From assembly GCF_031082345.1 (NCBI RefSeq), contig NZ_JAVHLH010000154.1, positions 1-6,984 of the forward strand: DNA of 6,984 nucleotides. The letters are read 5' to 3'. The stretch's first letter is position 1. Each line of letters opens with the position of its first letter. The notes under the pieces are model-generated. The model ran no database searches. It was not told where the DNA came from and saw only the letters and a program-made list of their open reading frames with translations. Source of the DNA: Brevundimonas sp. GTDB lineage: Bacteria; Pseudomonadota; Alphaproteobacteria; Caulobacterales; Caulobacteraceae. Of this stretch, positions 1 to 5,012 are shown one piece after another. The position numbers and the translations under genes were made by a program.

Positions 1-1
1 G

Positions 2-286
2 GTGCTGGTCTACCCGCTGATCGGCGTCCTTTCGGGAGAGCGTTACGCCGAAATGCCTCTCTTCGGCGTGACCCCGTGCCCGCTGTTGATCTTCACCTTT
101 GCGGTCATGATCCTGGCGGCCCGCGTCCCGTGGTGGCTATGGATTGTTCCGCTGCTCTGGAGCGCCATCGGAGGCAGCGCCGCTGTCCTCCTGTCGGTCC
201 CGCAAGACTGGGCGCTGCCGCTGTTCGCCCTCGCGGCCGTCGCGATCGCCCGGACGGATCGGCGGCGATCGGCGGGCGGTCTGTGA
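2..286 (+). CDS. DUF6064 family membrane protein, 3' part
   Basis: This is the C-terminal 94 residues of an integral membrane protein; the reading frame is open at the left edge, so the true start lies outside the window. The visible part contains a stretch running from YPLIGVLSG through PLFGVTPCPLLIFTF, followed by a hydrophobic segment, a PLLWSAIGGSAA motif and a QDW-containing last segment. That order (FGV-PCP-IFTF, then LWS-IGG-AA, then QD) is the pattern I associate with the DUF6064 family, whose function is unknown. About three membrane segments can be seen, and the protein ends in a short Arg-rich tail that would be cytoplasmic by the positive-inside rule. The family call rests on memory of the motif, not on a search. 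The TGA stop lies directly beside the end of a possible GNAT remnant on the other strand. Confidence 0.75.
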   Translation: MLVYPLIGVLSGERYAEMPLFGVTPCPLLIFTFAVMILAARVPWWLWIVPLLWSAIGGSAAVLLSVPQDWALPLFALAAVAIARTDRRRSAGGL

Positions 287-413
287 CCGGCAGGGAGGGG
301 GCGTAGCCGGCGAACAACTCCGCCACGGCGGCGAGGTCCTCGGCGGAGCGGGCGGGGGCGATATGGAAGCCGGCGGCCACGGCCGCATGGTGCAGGGCGG
401 CGTTCGCCTGCAA
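285..413 (-). pseudogene. Possible remnant of a GNAT acetyltransferase gene (N-terminal part)
   Basis: The minus-strand frame from 413 down to 285 gives about 43 residues including FHIAPARSAEDLAAVAELF and GYAPSLPV. This resembles the first strand and helix of GNAT N-acetyltransferases (the pattern I-P-A-R-x-x-D-L-x-A-V-x-x-L-F-x-x-Y-x-x-S-L). By hand count 41 of 43 codons end in G or C, which is coding-like for this genome. The frame is closed upstream by a TAG at 419-417, leaving no good start (only a TTG at 413, without a clear ribosome site). Downstream the resemblance and third-position bias stop where the DUF6064 gene ends; the frame runs on to 105 but only as antisense of that gene. The acetyl-CoA binding part of a GNAT domain is therefore absent. 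I read it as a decayed fragment, with chance similarity as the alternative. Confidence 0.35.
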
Positions 414-493
414 CGGCTATCGGCGCCGCCCGTCGATCCGTCCGGGCCCGCCGCGCGTAGAGGTCTCCGCCGCCCGCGCCGAAGGACCCGCCG

Positions 494-1279
494 ATGACCC
501 CCTCGATAACCCGCCGTCTCGCCCTGCTGATCGCGGGCGCCGTTTCGCTCGGCGCCTGCCAGACCACGCCGGTGGCGGACGCGGGCTTTCTGTCGAGCTA
601 CGAGGGGCTCGAGACCAAGGCCGGGACGCTGAGGGTCTCGGTGCGGGATCGACGGGACGAAGCGCTGGCCGCCGCGGTCGAACGGTTGTTCGTCGAGCCG
701 GCGCGGCTGGCGCCCGGCGCGGCCGAGGGGGTGGCGCCGACCGATCTCGCCCTGGTGCTCGGCGAGGTGGATCGGCAGGTCTGCTACGAACTGAGCGAGC
801 GTTTCACCGTCCTGTCGGGCCCGGCCGCCGACGCGGCGACGGTGCGGGTGGCGGTGACCCGGATCTCCCCGACCGAGCCCGTCGGCTCGGGCCTGTCGGC
901 GATCGCCGGCGCCTTCATACCCGGACCGATCGGCATCCGCCCGCCCGGCTCGACCGGGATGCTGGCGGCCGAGGCGGAGCTGCTCGCCGTGGACGGCGCC
1001 CAGGCCGCCTCCCTGGCTTGGGCGCGCTCGGCCAATGTCGTGGGGATGGACAATCCCTCGCTGTCCCGGGTCGGCGACGCCCTGCAGTTCGCCGAGGTGT
1101 TCGGCGACCAGGTCGGCGACAGCTTCGCGCCGGAGGACCGGCCGGTCCGGGCCATCGCCGAACCGGACCCGTGCGAACGGTTCGGACCGCGCGACCAGCC
1201 GGGCGGTTTCATCACCCGCCTCGTCACCGGCCTGTATGTCCCGGAGACCCAGGGCGTGCGGCCCCAGCCGGCGCAATAG
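494..1279 (+). CDS. DUF3313-type lipoprotein
   Basis: This encodes a 261-residue predicted lipoprotein. The N-terminus has an Arg pair (7-8), a hydrophobic core and a lipobox LGAC at 19-22, so the mature protein would start at a lipidated Cys22 and be anchored to the inner or outer membrane facing the periplasm. Right after the anchor, GFLSSYEGL (31-39) matches the opening motif of DUF3313 lipoproteins (GFL-x-x-Y-x-x-L). A later segment around 157-180 (AEAELLAVDG and following) fits the Glu-rich strand seen in that family. A Gly/Pro-rich stretch at 131-152 interrupts the fold and could be a loop. The function of the family is not known. The ATG at 494 is supported by a GAAGGA ribosome site at 481-486, seven bases upstream. 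It may be cotranscribed with the following 121-residue gene, though 75 bp separate them. Confidence 0.8.
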   Translation: MTPSITRRLALLIAGAVSLGACQTTPVADAGFLSSYEGLETKAGTLRVSVRDRRDEALAAAVERLFVEPARLAPGAAEGVAPTDLALVLGEVDRQVCYELSERFTVLSGPAADAATVRVAVTRISPTEPVGSGLSAIAGAFIPGPIGIRPPGSTGMLAAEAELLAVDGAQAASLAWARSANVVGMDNPSLSRVGDALQFAEVFGDQVGDSFAPEDRPVRAIAEPDPCERFGPRDQPGGFITRLVTGLYVPETQGVRPQPAQ

Positions 1280-1283
1280 GCCG

Positions 1284-1301
1284 GCGCCTTTCGTCAGGCG
1301 C
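1284..1301 (+). terminator. Short hairpin after the DUF3313 gene (weak terminator candidate)
   Basis: A perfect 6-bp stem, GCGCCT (1284-1289) and AGGCGC (1296-1301), encloses a 6-base loop five bases after the lipoprotein stop codon. No T-run follows, so an intrinsic terminator is not well supported. It could instead be an mRNA 3'-end stabiliser, or chance in GC-rich DNA. Confidence 0.2.
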
Positions 1302-1325
1302 GGGACAGGTGCGGTCTGCTAGAAG
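1302..1325 (+). promoter_or_regulatory. Possible sigma70-type promoter for the 121-residue gene
   Basis: GCTAGAAG at 1318-1325 matches the Caulobacter housekeeping -10 consensus GCTANAWC at seven of eight positions. Upstream, GGGACAG at 1302-1308 is a poor match to the -35 consensus TTGACGS, and the 9-base spacing is one base short of the usual 10-14. Transcription would begin roughly 25 bases before the ATG at 1355. The -10 is the persuasive half. Confidence 0.3.
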
Positions 1326-1354
1326 GGCCGTCGCCTTTCCCCGACGAGGACGCC

Positions 1355-1720
1355 ATGCTGGACGCCGAAACGCGCAAATTGATCGAGACGGCGAAGGCCC
1401 GACGACAGATCGAACTGTCGGCGCGGTTCGTCGACGCCGCGCCTCCGCCCGGGCGGCCGGACCCGCGGGCCGGAGCGGTCCGGGAACAGGCCTGGGCCGA
1501 TCTCAAGGACCAGATCGTTGCGGCGGTCGGCGACTACGAGGGCGACGGCCTGAGGGTGCTCCGGCATCTGAAGACCCGGCCGGAGATCATTCTGACCGGG
1601 CCGGTGGCGACGTGGCGGCGGTTTCTCGACGAGAAGCGGGCGCTCGTCGCCGCTCCGACCGTGGAGTTTCGCCACTACATCAAGCATTGGAGCCACGGGT
1701 TGCCGGGCTTTCCCGAATAG
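1355..1720 (+). CDS. Hypothetical protein, 121 residues
   Basis: I do not recognise this protein. It is 121 residues long, soluble and highly charged, with no signal peptide or membrane segment. The first 30 residues look like one amphipathic helix (ETRKLIETAKARRQIELSAR), followed by a Pro-rich linker at 29-38. A second, probably helical, region covers about 44-100. The C-terminus ends in a His/Trp-rich stretch (FRHYIKHWSHGLPGFPE). The ATG is preceded by GAGGA at 1346-1350 with four bases of spacing, which supports this start. Codon use is GC3-rich like its neighbours, so it is a genuine gene rather than a shadow. It converges with the minus-strand gene ending at 1747. Confidence 0.7.
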   Translation: MLDAETRKLIETAKARRQIELSARFVDAAPPPGRPDPRAGAVREQAWADLKDQIVAAVGDYEGDGLRVLRHLKTRPEIILTGPVATWRRFLDEKRALVAAPTVEFRHYIKHWSHGLPGFPE

Positions 1721-1723
1721 CGA

Positions 1724-1738
1724 TCGTCGCCCCGACGA
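1724..1738. terminator. Hairpin between convergent genes
   Basis: A perfect 6-bp stem, TCGTCG (1724-1729) with CGACGA (1733-1738) and a three-base loop, occupies most of the 26-base gap between the convergent stop codons at 1720 and 1747. Its position suits a bidirectional terminator or 3' end, but there is no T-run on either strand. Confidence 0.25.
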
Positions 1739-1746
1739 CGCGGCGA

Positions 1747-1971
1747 TCAGCCCTCGATCGGGATGATGAAGATCCGGTCGTAGTTGGACGGTCCGTCGTA
1801 GCGGGGCAGGGCGACGTAGTCGTCGCCGGCACGCTCCATCACCTGGCGCGCGAACCGGTTGAAGGCGGCGCGATCCGTTCGCCGCCGGGGCACGACGACA
1901 AAGCCTTCTTCGGATGTCTCCACCGCGTGGGACGGCCCCCCGTCCTTCAGCGACTGCAGAAACACGCCCAT
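1747..1971 (-). CDS. Hypothetical protein, 74 residues
   Basis: I do not recognise this small protein and it has no signal peptide or membrane segment. The sequence runs from MGVFLQSLKDGGPSHAVETS through an acidic patch, a FVVVPRRR strand and a probable helix (RAAFNRFARQVMERAG). It ends in DYVALPRYDGPSNYDRIFII and PIEG. The alternation of strand, helix and two terminal strands suggests a compact alpha/beta fold. The ATG at 1971 is chosen because a strong GGAGG lies six bases upstream (CCTCC on the plus strand at 1978-1982). The frame stays open far upstream only because it is antisense to purD and should not be extended. It is divergent from the 51-residue membrane protein gene. Confidence 0.65.
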   Translation of the reverse strand: MGVFLQSLKDGGPSHAVETSEEGFVVVPRRRTDRAAFNRFARQVMERAGDDYVALPRYDGPSNYDRIFIIPIEG

Positions 1972-2061
1972 GGCACGCCTCCGTCGATCAGGGCTGGAAT
2001 AACAACAGTCATCCACAATCGGAGGGGATGCGCAACGGCGGAGGGCGATCGGCGGCACACA

Positions 2062-2164
2062 TCCGCGCGAGCGGGCGCGGAACCCCGGGCGGGTCTTGTT
2101 GTTGAACGAAGCATGGCCGACCCGCGCGACACCGATCCAATCGACCAAGCTCCGCGCGAGCGGG
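2062..2164. repeat. 14-bp direct repeat flanking the start of the 51-residue gene
   Basis: The same 14 bases, beginning TCCGCGCGAG and ending CGGG, occur at 2062-2075 and 2151-2164, 89 bp apart. The first copy lies in the divergent intergenic region and forms part of a small hairpin (CCGCGC 2063-2068 with GCGCGG 2075-2080). The second copy lies inside the coding sequence. A regulatory role is possible but unproven. Confidence 0.3.
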
Positions 2165-2268
2165 GGATGGAGCGGCGCAGCAGCGGCGGCGCGGTGAACC
2201 CATGGCTGATGATCGGCGGCATCGCGCTGCTGGCGGTGGTCGTCTACGCCGTCTCGGCCCTGCTCTGA
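2113..2268 (+). CDS. Small single-pass membrane protein, 51 residues
   Basis: This is a 51-residue protein of unknown function. The first 30 residues are hydrophilic and charged (MADPRDTDPIDQAPRERGME, then a Ser/Gly-rich linker). Residues 31-51 form one strongly hydrophobic segment (WLMIGGIALLAVVVYAVSAL plus a final L) that reaches the C-terminus. That is the architecture of a tail-anchored or N-in small membrane protein, a common type of unannotated gene. The ATG at 2113 is the likely start; the ribosome site is weak (GAACGAAG just upstream). An internal ATG at residue 19 would give 33 residues and also keep the membrane segment. The same frame extends upstream only as a shadow of other genes. 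Confidence 0.6.
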   Translation: MADPRDTDPIDQAPRERGMERRSSGGAVNPWLMIGGIALLAVVVYAVSALL

Positions 2269-2306
2269 ACCTGAAGGAAGCAGCGGACGGCCCTGCCGGA
2301 CTGGAC

Positions 2307-2360
2307 CCCGCCGGCGGGATAAGCGCCGCTGGCGCTTGACCGCCTTCGCCGGTGCGGTCA
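2307..2360 (+). promoter_or_regulatory. purD leader with three adjacent inverted repeats
   Basis: Three perfect inverted repeats lie back to back upstream of purD. The first is a 12-bp palindrome, CCCGCCGGCGGG, at 2307-2318. The second is a hairpin of AAGCGCC (2321-2327) and GGCGCTT (2331-2337) with a three-base loop. The third is TGACCGC (2337-2343) paired with GCGGTCA (2354-2360) across a ten-base loop. The second could end transcription from the 51-residue gene, although no T-run follows. The group could also be an mRNA leader structure for purD. I do not recognise a known riboswitch in it. Confidence 0.35.
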
Positions 2361-2364
2361 TTGC
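2336..2364 (+). promoter_or_regulatory. Weak promoter candidate for purD
   Basis: TTGACCG at 2336-2342 matches the alphaproteobacterial -35 consensus TTGACGS at six of seven positions. A -10 at the right distance is poor (around 2354-2364). If used, transcription would begin at or near the purD ATG, giving a leaderless mRNA. This would explain the lack of a well-spaced ribosome site. It competes with the hairpin reading of the same bases. Confidence 0.2.
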
Positions 2365-2370
2365 GCGGGG

Positions 2371-3663
2371 ATGAACATCCTGCTGGTGGGATCGGGCGGA
2401 CGCGAGCACGCCCTGGCGTGGAAGATCGCCCAGTCGCCCCTGGTGCGACGGCTGGTCATCGCCCCGGGCAATCCGGGCATGGACAAGCTGGGCGAGCGGG
2501 TGGCGCTGAAGGTCACCGACGCGGACGGTCTGGCCGCCGTAGCGCGAGAGATGAAGGCCGATCTGGTGGTGGTCGGGCCGGAGACGGCGCTGGAGGCCGG
2601 GCTGGCCGACCGGCTGGCCACGGCGGGCATTCCCTGTTTCGGGCCGACGAAGAAGGCGGCCCAGCTGGAGACCTCCAAGGCCTTCTCCAAGGCCTTCATG
2701 GAGCGGCACGAGATTCCGACCGCCGGCTACGGCGTCTATGAGCGGCTGCACGAGGCGCGGCAGGCGCTGTCGGTGTTCAAGCCGCCCTATGTGATCAAGG
2801 CCGACGGCTTGGCGGCCGGCAAGGGGGTGGCCATCTGCCCCAACAAGCGCGAGGCCGAGGGGGCGATCGAACACATGCTGGGCGGTCGCTTCGGCACGGC
2901 CGGGGCGCGGGTGGTGATCGAGGAGTTCATGGACGGCGAGGAAGGCTCGCTGTTCGCCGTCTGCGACGGGCAGCGGGCGCTGCTGCTGGGCGGGGCGCAG
3001 GACCACAAGCGGGCCTATGACGGCGACCTGGGGCCCAATACCGGCGGCATGGGAAGCTATTCGCCGGCCCCGGTGTTCACGCCCGAACTGGTCGAGGCGG
3101 CCGAACGGGACATCGTCCGGCCGGTGATCGAGGGGATGGCGCGCGAGGGCATGCCCTATCGCGGGGTGCTGTACGCGGGGCTGATGGCCACCGAGTCGGG
3201 GCCCAAGGTGGTCGAGTTCAACGCCCGCTTCGGCGATCCGGAGTGCCAGGTGCTGATGATGCGGCTGGAGGGCGACATCGTGCCCCTGCTGCTGGCCTGC
3301 GCGCGCGGCGACCTGACCCGGGTCGCGCCGCCGGAGTTCCTGCCCGAGACGGTGATCTGCGTGGTGCTGGCCGCCAGCGGCTATCCCGACAGTCCGCTGG
3401 AGGGTTCGATCATCCGCGGGGCCGAGCAGAATTTCGGCCCGCACGTGCAGGTCTTCCACGCCGGGACCCGGCGCCGCGACGACGGCCAGCTGGTCGCCGC
3501 CGGCGGTCGGGTGCTGAACGTCTGCGCCCGCGGCAAGGACATCGCCGAGGCGCGCCAGCGGGCCTATGCGGCGGTCAGGAAGATCGACTGGCCGGGCGGC
3601 TTCCACCGCACGGACATCGGCTGGCGGGCGATGGAGCGGGAGCAGGGCGGCGCCGAAGGTTGA
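2371..3663 (+). CDS. purD: Phosphoribosylamine-glycine ligase (GAR synthetase)
   Basis: PurD joins 5-phosphoribosylamine and glycine, using ATP, to make glycinamide ribonucleotide in the cytoplasm, an early step of de novo purine synthesis. The 430-residue length is normal for the monofunctional bacterial enzyme. The N-terminal domain opens with the hallmark GSGGREH (7-13). The ATP-grasp region contains KADGLAAGKGV (143-153), the GPNTGGMGSYSPAP loop (221-234) and the metal-binding EFNARFGDPE (282-291, with Glu282 and Asn284 as expected ligands). The C-terminal domain ends with GGRVLNVCARG (378-388) and FHRTDIGWRA (411-420). No key motif is missing. The ATG at 2371 is fixed by the MNILLVGSGGREH opening typical of the family. 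There is no good ribosome site: GGGG abuts the ATG directly. The nearest other pur gene is not in the window, so it appears to be transcribed alone. Confidence 0.97.
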   Translation: MNILLVGSGGREHALAWKIAQSPLVRRLVIAPGNPGMDKLGERVALKVTDADGLAAVAREMKADLVVVGPETALEAGLADRLATAGIPCFGPTKKAAQLETSKAFSKAFMERHEIPTAGYGVYERLHEARQALSVFKPPYVIKADGLAAGKGVAICPNKREAEGAIEHMLGGRFGTAGARVVIEEFMDGEEGSLFAVCDGQRALLLGGAQDHKRAYDGDLGPNTGGMGSYSPAPVFTPELVEAAERDIVRPVIEGMAREGMPYRGVLYAGLMATESGPKVVEFNARFGDPECQVLMMRLEGDIVPLLLACARGDLTRVAPPEFLPETVICVVLAASGYPDSPLEGSIIRGAEQNFGPHVQVFHAGTRRRDDGQLVAAGGRVLNVCARGKDIAEARQRAYAAVRKIDWPGGFHRTDIGWRAMEREQGGAEG

Positions 3664-3675
3664 AGGTGATCTCGC

Positions 3676-3689
3676 CCTGACCGGTCAGG
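3676..3689. promoter_or_regulatory. 14-bp perfect palindrome upstream of the TA module
   Basis: CCTGACCGGTCAGG is a perfect 14-bp inverted repeat, 12 bp after the purD stop and 46 bp before the antitoxin ATG. It sits just upstream of the possible TA promoter. Type II antitoxins commonly bind such palindromes to repress their own operon, so an operator is one reading. The other is a short 3' hairpin of purD, which has only TT after it. Confidence 0.35.
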
Positions 3690-3699
3690 TTGAAGGCGG

Positions 3700-3728
3700 C
3701 TGAGACCGTGGCCGGGGTGTGTTAGAGT
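3700..3728 (+). promoter_or_regulatory. Possible promoter of the toxin-antitoxin operon
   Basis: CTGAGA (3700-3705) and TAGAGT (3723-3728) are separated by 17 bases and each match the sigma70 hexamers at four of six positions. The -10 lies only seven bases before the antitoxin ATG, so the transcript would start essentially at the ATG. That fits the absence of a ribosome site and suggests leaderless translation. Confidence 0.3.
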
Positions 3729-3735
3729 CGCTCCT

Positions 3736-3927
3736 ATGAGCGATCCTGGCAACGAATTCGACGAGGAGCCGGTCGTCTTCGAAGAGGCGGACGAACTGGA
3801 CGCGCGCGAACGGAAGGCGATGGCGGACATCGACGCCGGGCGGTTCGTGACGCATGAGGCGGTCAGACGCTGGCTCCTGTCCCTTTCCACGGACAACCCG
3901 CTGCCGCGCCCGAAGTGCGGCGAGTAG
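3736..3927 (+). CDS. Type II antitoxin, ParD/RelB-like
   Basis: This is a 63-residue acidic protein, the likely partner of the overlapping ParE-type toxin; antitoxins of this kind neutralise the toxin by direct binding and usually repress their own promoter. The N-terminal 25 residues are strongly acidic (EFDEEPVVFEEADELD) and probably disordered or toxin-binding. The C-terminal part (RKAMADIDAGRFVTHEAVRRWL at about 26-47, then a short P-rich tail) matches a pattern frequent in small antitoxins encoded upstream of ParE/RelE toxins: alternating A-x-x-D-x-D-x-G-R-x-V/x-H-E-x-V-x-x-W-L. I cannot assign a named DNA-binding fold from this. The ATG at 3736 has no evident ribosome site. Its final codons overlap the toxin start by 13 bases, as expected for coupled translation. 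Confidence 0.75.
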   Translation: MSDPGNEFDEEPVVFEEADELDARERKAMADIDAGRFVTHEAVRRWLLSLSTDNPLPRPKCGE

Positions 3928-4190
3928 TCTGGTCCGATCAGGCGCTCGAACAGCTTGAGGCGATCACGACCTATGTGCGCACCGACAGCCCGGTGGCTGC
4001 GGCGCGTCTGGAAGCCCGCATCGTCGAGAAGGCGGACAGCCTCGGGATGATGCCGGACCGGGGGCGGCCGATCAGCCGGGCAAGACGGGTGATCGCCGTG
4101 ACGCCGACCTACCTGCTCTGCTACGGGGTCGCGGGAGAGGAGGTGCGGATCCTGTCGGTCCGCCATTCCGCCCGGCGGCCGGAGACCTAG
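3915..4190 (+). CDS. Type II toxin, ParE/RelE superfamily
   Basis: This 91-residue protein has the full pattern of the ParE/RelE toxin fold. It opens with the strand VVWSDQALEQLEAITTYV (4-21), followed by SPVAAARLEARI (25-36), where the second helix begins. A DRGRP turn follows at 48-52, then strands AVTPTYLLCYGV (61-72) and EVRILSVRHSARRPE (76-90). ParE members poison DNA gyrase and RelE members cleave mRNA on the ribosome. The H-x-x-R-x-P ending is shared by many ParE-like proteins, so the target cannot be decided here. The GTG start at 3915 lies inside the antitoxin gene (13-base overlap) with at best a weak GAAG site, implying translational coupling and lower toxin output. The TAG stop shares the tetranucleotide CTAG with the stop of the opposite-strand transpeptidase gene. 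Confidence 0.85.
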   Translation: MRRVVWSDQALEQLEAITTYVRTDSPVAAARLEARIVEKADSLGMMPDRGRPISRARRVIAVTPTYLLCYGVAGEEVRILSVRHSARRPET

Positions 4191-4888
4191 GCCCAGGCGA
4201 ACAGGAGGCGGCCTTCGCCCATGCGTTCGCGCAGGGCCGGGAGGTCGTGGTGGGCGACCGAGAAACAGCCGTAGCTGCGGCCCAGCTTGCCTTCGCGGGC
4301 GAGGAAGGCCGGGTCGGCGTAGTCGGCGCCATGGACGATGATGGCGCGCTCGCGGGCCAGGTTGTTGGTGTACTCGAGACCGTCCAGCAGGACGTTGGGG
4401 CCCTGCTGGGCGCCGTGGCTGGCCCCGGCGGTGGCGTAGGCGCCGACCGAGGACATGTAGCTGTCGGGGGTGTTCGAGAACTGTTGGGCGAAGCCGGTGT
4501 GCGACGGATCCGAGCCGCGGCCGTGGGTGGTGCGCATCAGGGTGACGGCGCCGCCGTGCAGGTCGACCTCGTAGAGCCGCTCGTCGCCGGAGAATTTCTT
4601 GAAGTCGACCAGATACATGCGGTCGCGTTGGGTGATCTTGCCCTCGTGGATGTCCAGCGCCGCCAGGGCCCGGTCCATCAGCTCCTTGCGCACCGAGCCG
4701 CGCGGATCGAGCGGGCGGGTGGAGTTCAGCTGCGAGGTGATGATCTCGGGCGGCCGATCGACCTGGAGGGTCGGGGCCGGCGGAACCTGCTGAGCGGCCG
4801 CGGTGACGACCGGACGGGCCGCCGCGGTGGCGCAACCCGACACCAGTGCGGCGCCGCCCAGAATGAAGCCTCGTCTTGCTAGCCGCAT
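4187..4888 (-). CDS. Murein L,D-transpeptidase catalytic domain lipoprotein
   Basis: This 233-residue exported protein carries a YkuD_2-type L,D-transpeptidase domain, a family that forms or edits 3-3 cross-links or anchors proteins to peptidoglycan in the periplasm. Near the C-terminus are IIVHGADYA (183-191, with His186) and LGRSYGCFSV (202-211). Cys208 would be the catalytic nucleophile and His186 a likely active-site residue. Most members read S-x-G-C-P-A-V; here the stretch after Cys is F-S-V, a mild variant. The N-terminus has an RRGFIL twin-arginine-like motif (5-10) and a lipobox VSGC at 16-19, so it is probably a lipoprotein, perhaps Tat-exported. A Pro-rich linker (33-48) connects anchor and domain. 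The ATG at 4888 has a GAGGGG site six bases upstream. No separate peptidoglycan-binding domain is visible. Confidence 0.85.
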   Translation of the reverse strand: MRLARRGFILGGAALVSGCATAAARPVVTAAAQQVPPAPTLQVDRPPEIITSQLNSTRPLDPRGSVRKELMDRALAALDIHEGKITQRDRMYLVDFKKFSGDERLYEVDLHGGAVTLMRTTHGRGSDPSHTGFAQQFSNTPDSYMSSVGAYATAGASHGAQQGPNVLLDGLEYTNNLARERAIIVHGADYADPAFLAREGKLGRSYGCFSVAHHDLPALRERMGEGRLLFAWA

Positions 4889-5012
4889 GCGACGCCCCTC
4901 GCGCGGTTTCAGGAAGTCACGGGTTGTTTCAAATCATGACGTGGGTAGCAACCTGTGCCTTGGCCCGCAGGATAGTCAGTCTAAGGTGAAGAAGGCGTTC
5001 AGGGAGGGTTTC

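Noticed and set aside
137..1276. 379-residue minus-strand open frame
   Set aside because: It is antisense to the DUF3313 lipoprotein, rich in Arg/Gly/Pro with no recognisable motif, and has no supported start.
1018..2112. Upstream extension of the 51-residue gene's frame
   Set aside because: It overlaps the lipoprotein and 121-residue genes in another frame and is antisense to the 74-residue gene. Only the part from 2113 has a plausible protein sequence.
2269..2370. Purine-related riboswitch (for example ZTP/pfl) in the purD leader
   Set aside because: The inverted repeats are real, but I could not recognise the conserved core bases of any known riboswitch class.
1747..3606. 619-residue minus-strand open frame across purD and beyond
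   Set aside because: It lies antisense to purD, whose family motifs are unmistakable. Its sequence is low-complexity Arg/His/Pro/Gly, typical of GC-rich shadow frames. Only its last 74 codons (from 1971) have a ribosome site and look real.
3564..4835. 423-residue minus-strand open frame across the TA and transpeptidase genes
   Set aside because: It is out of frame with the transpeptidase and antisense to the TA pair; the composition is a GC-rich shadow with no family motif.
4803..5012. Earlier start for the amidohydrolase
   Set aside because: The extension would overlap the divergent transpeptidase gene and bury the signal peptide. GTG at 5013 has a well-placed GGAGG and starts directly at the signal peptide.
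4889..5012. Promoters in the transpeptidase/amidohydrolase divergent region
   Set aside because: Fragments such as TGACG and TTGAAA occur, but no -35/-10 pair with acceptable spacing could be assembled on either strand.
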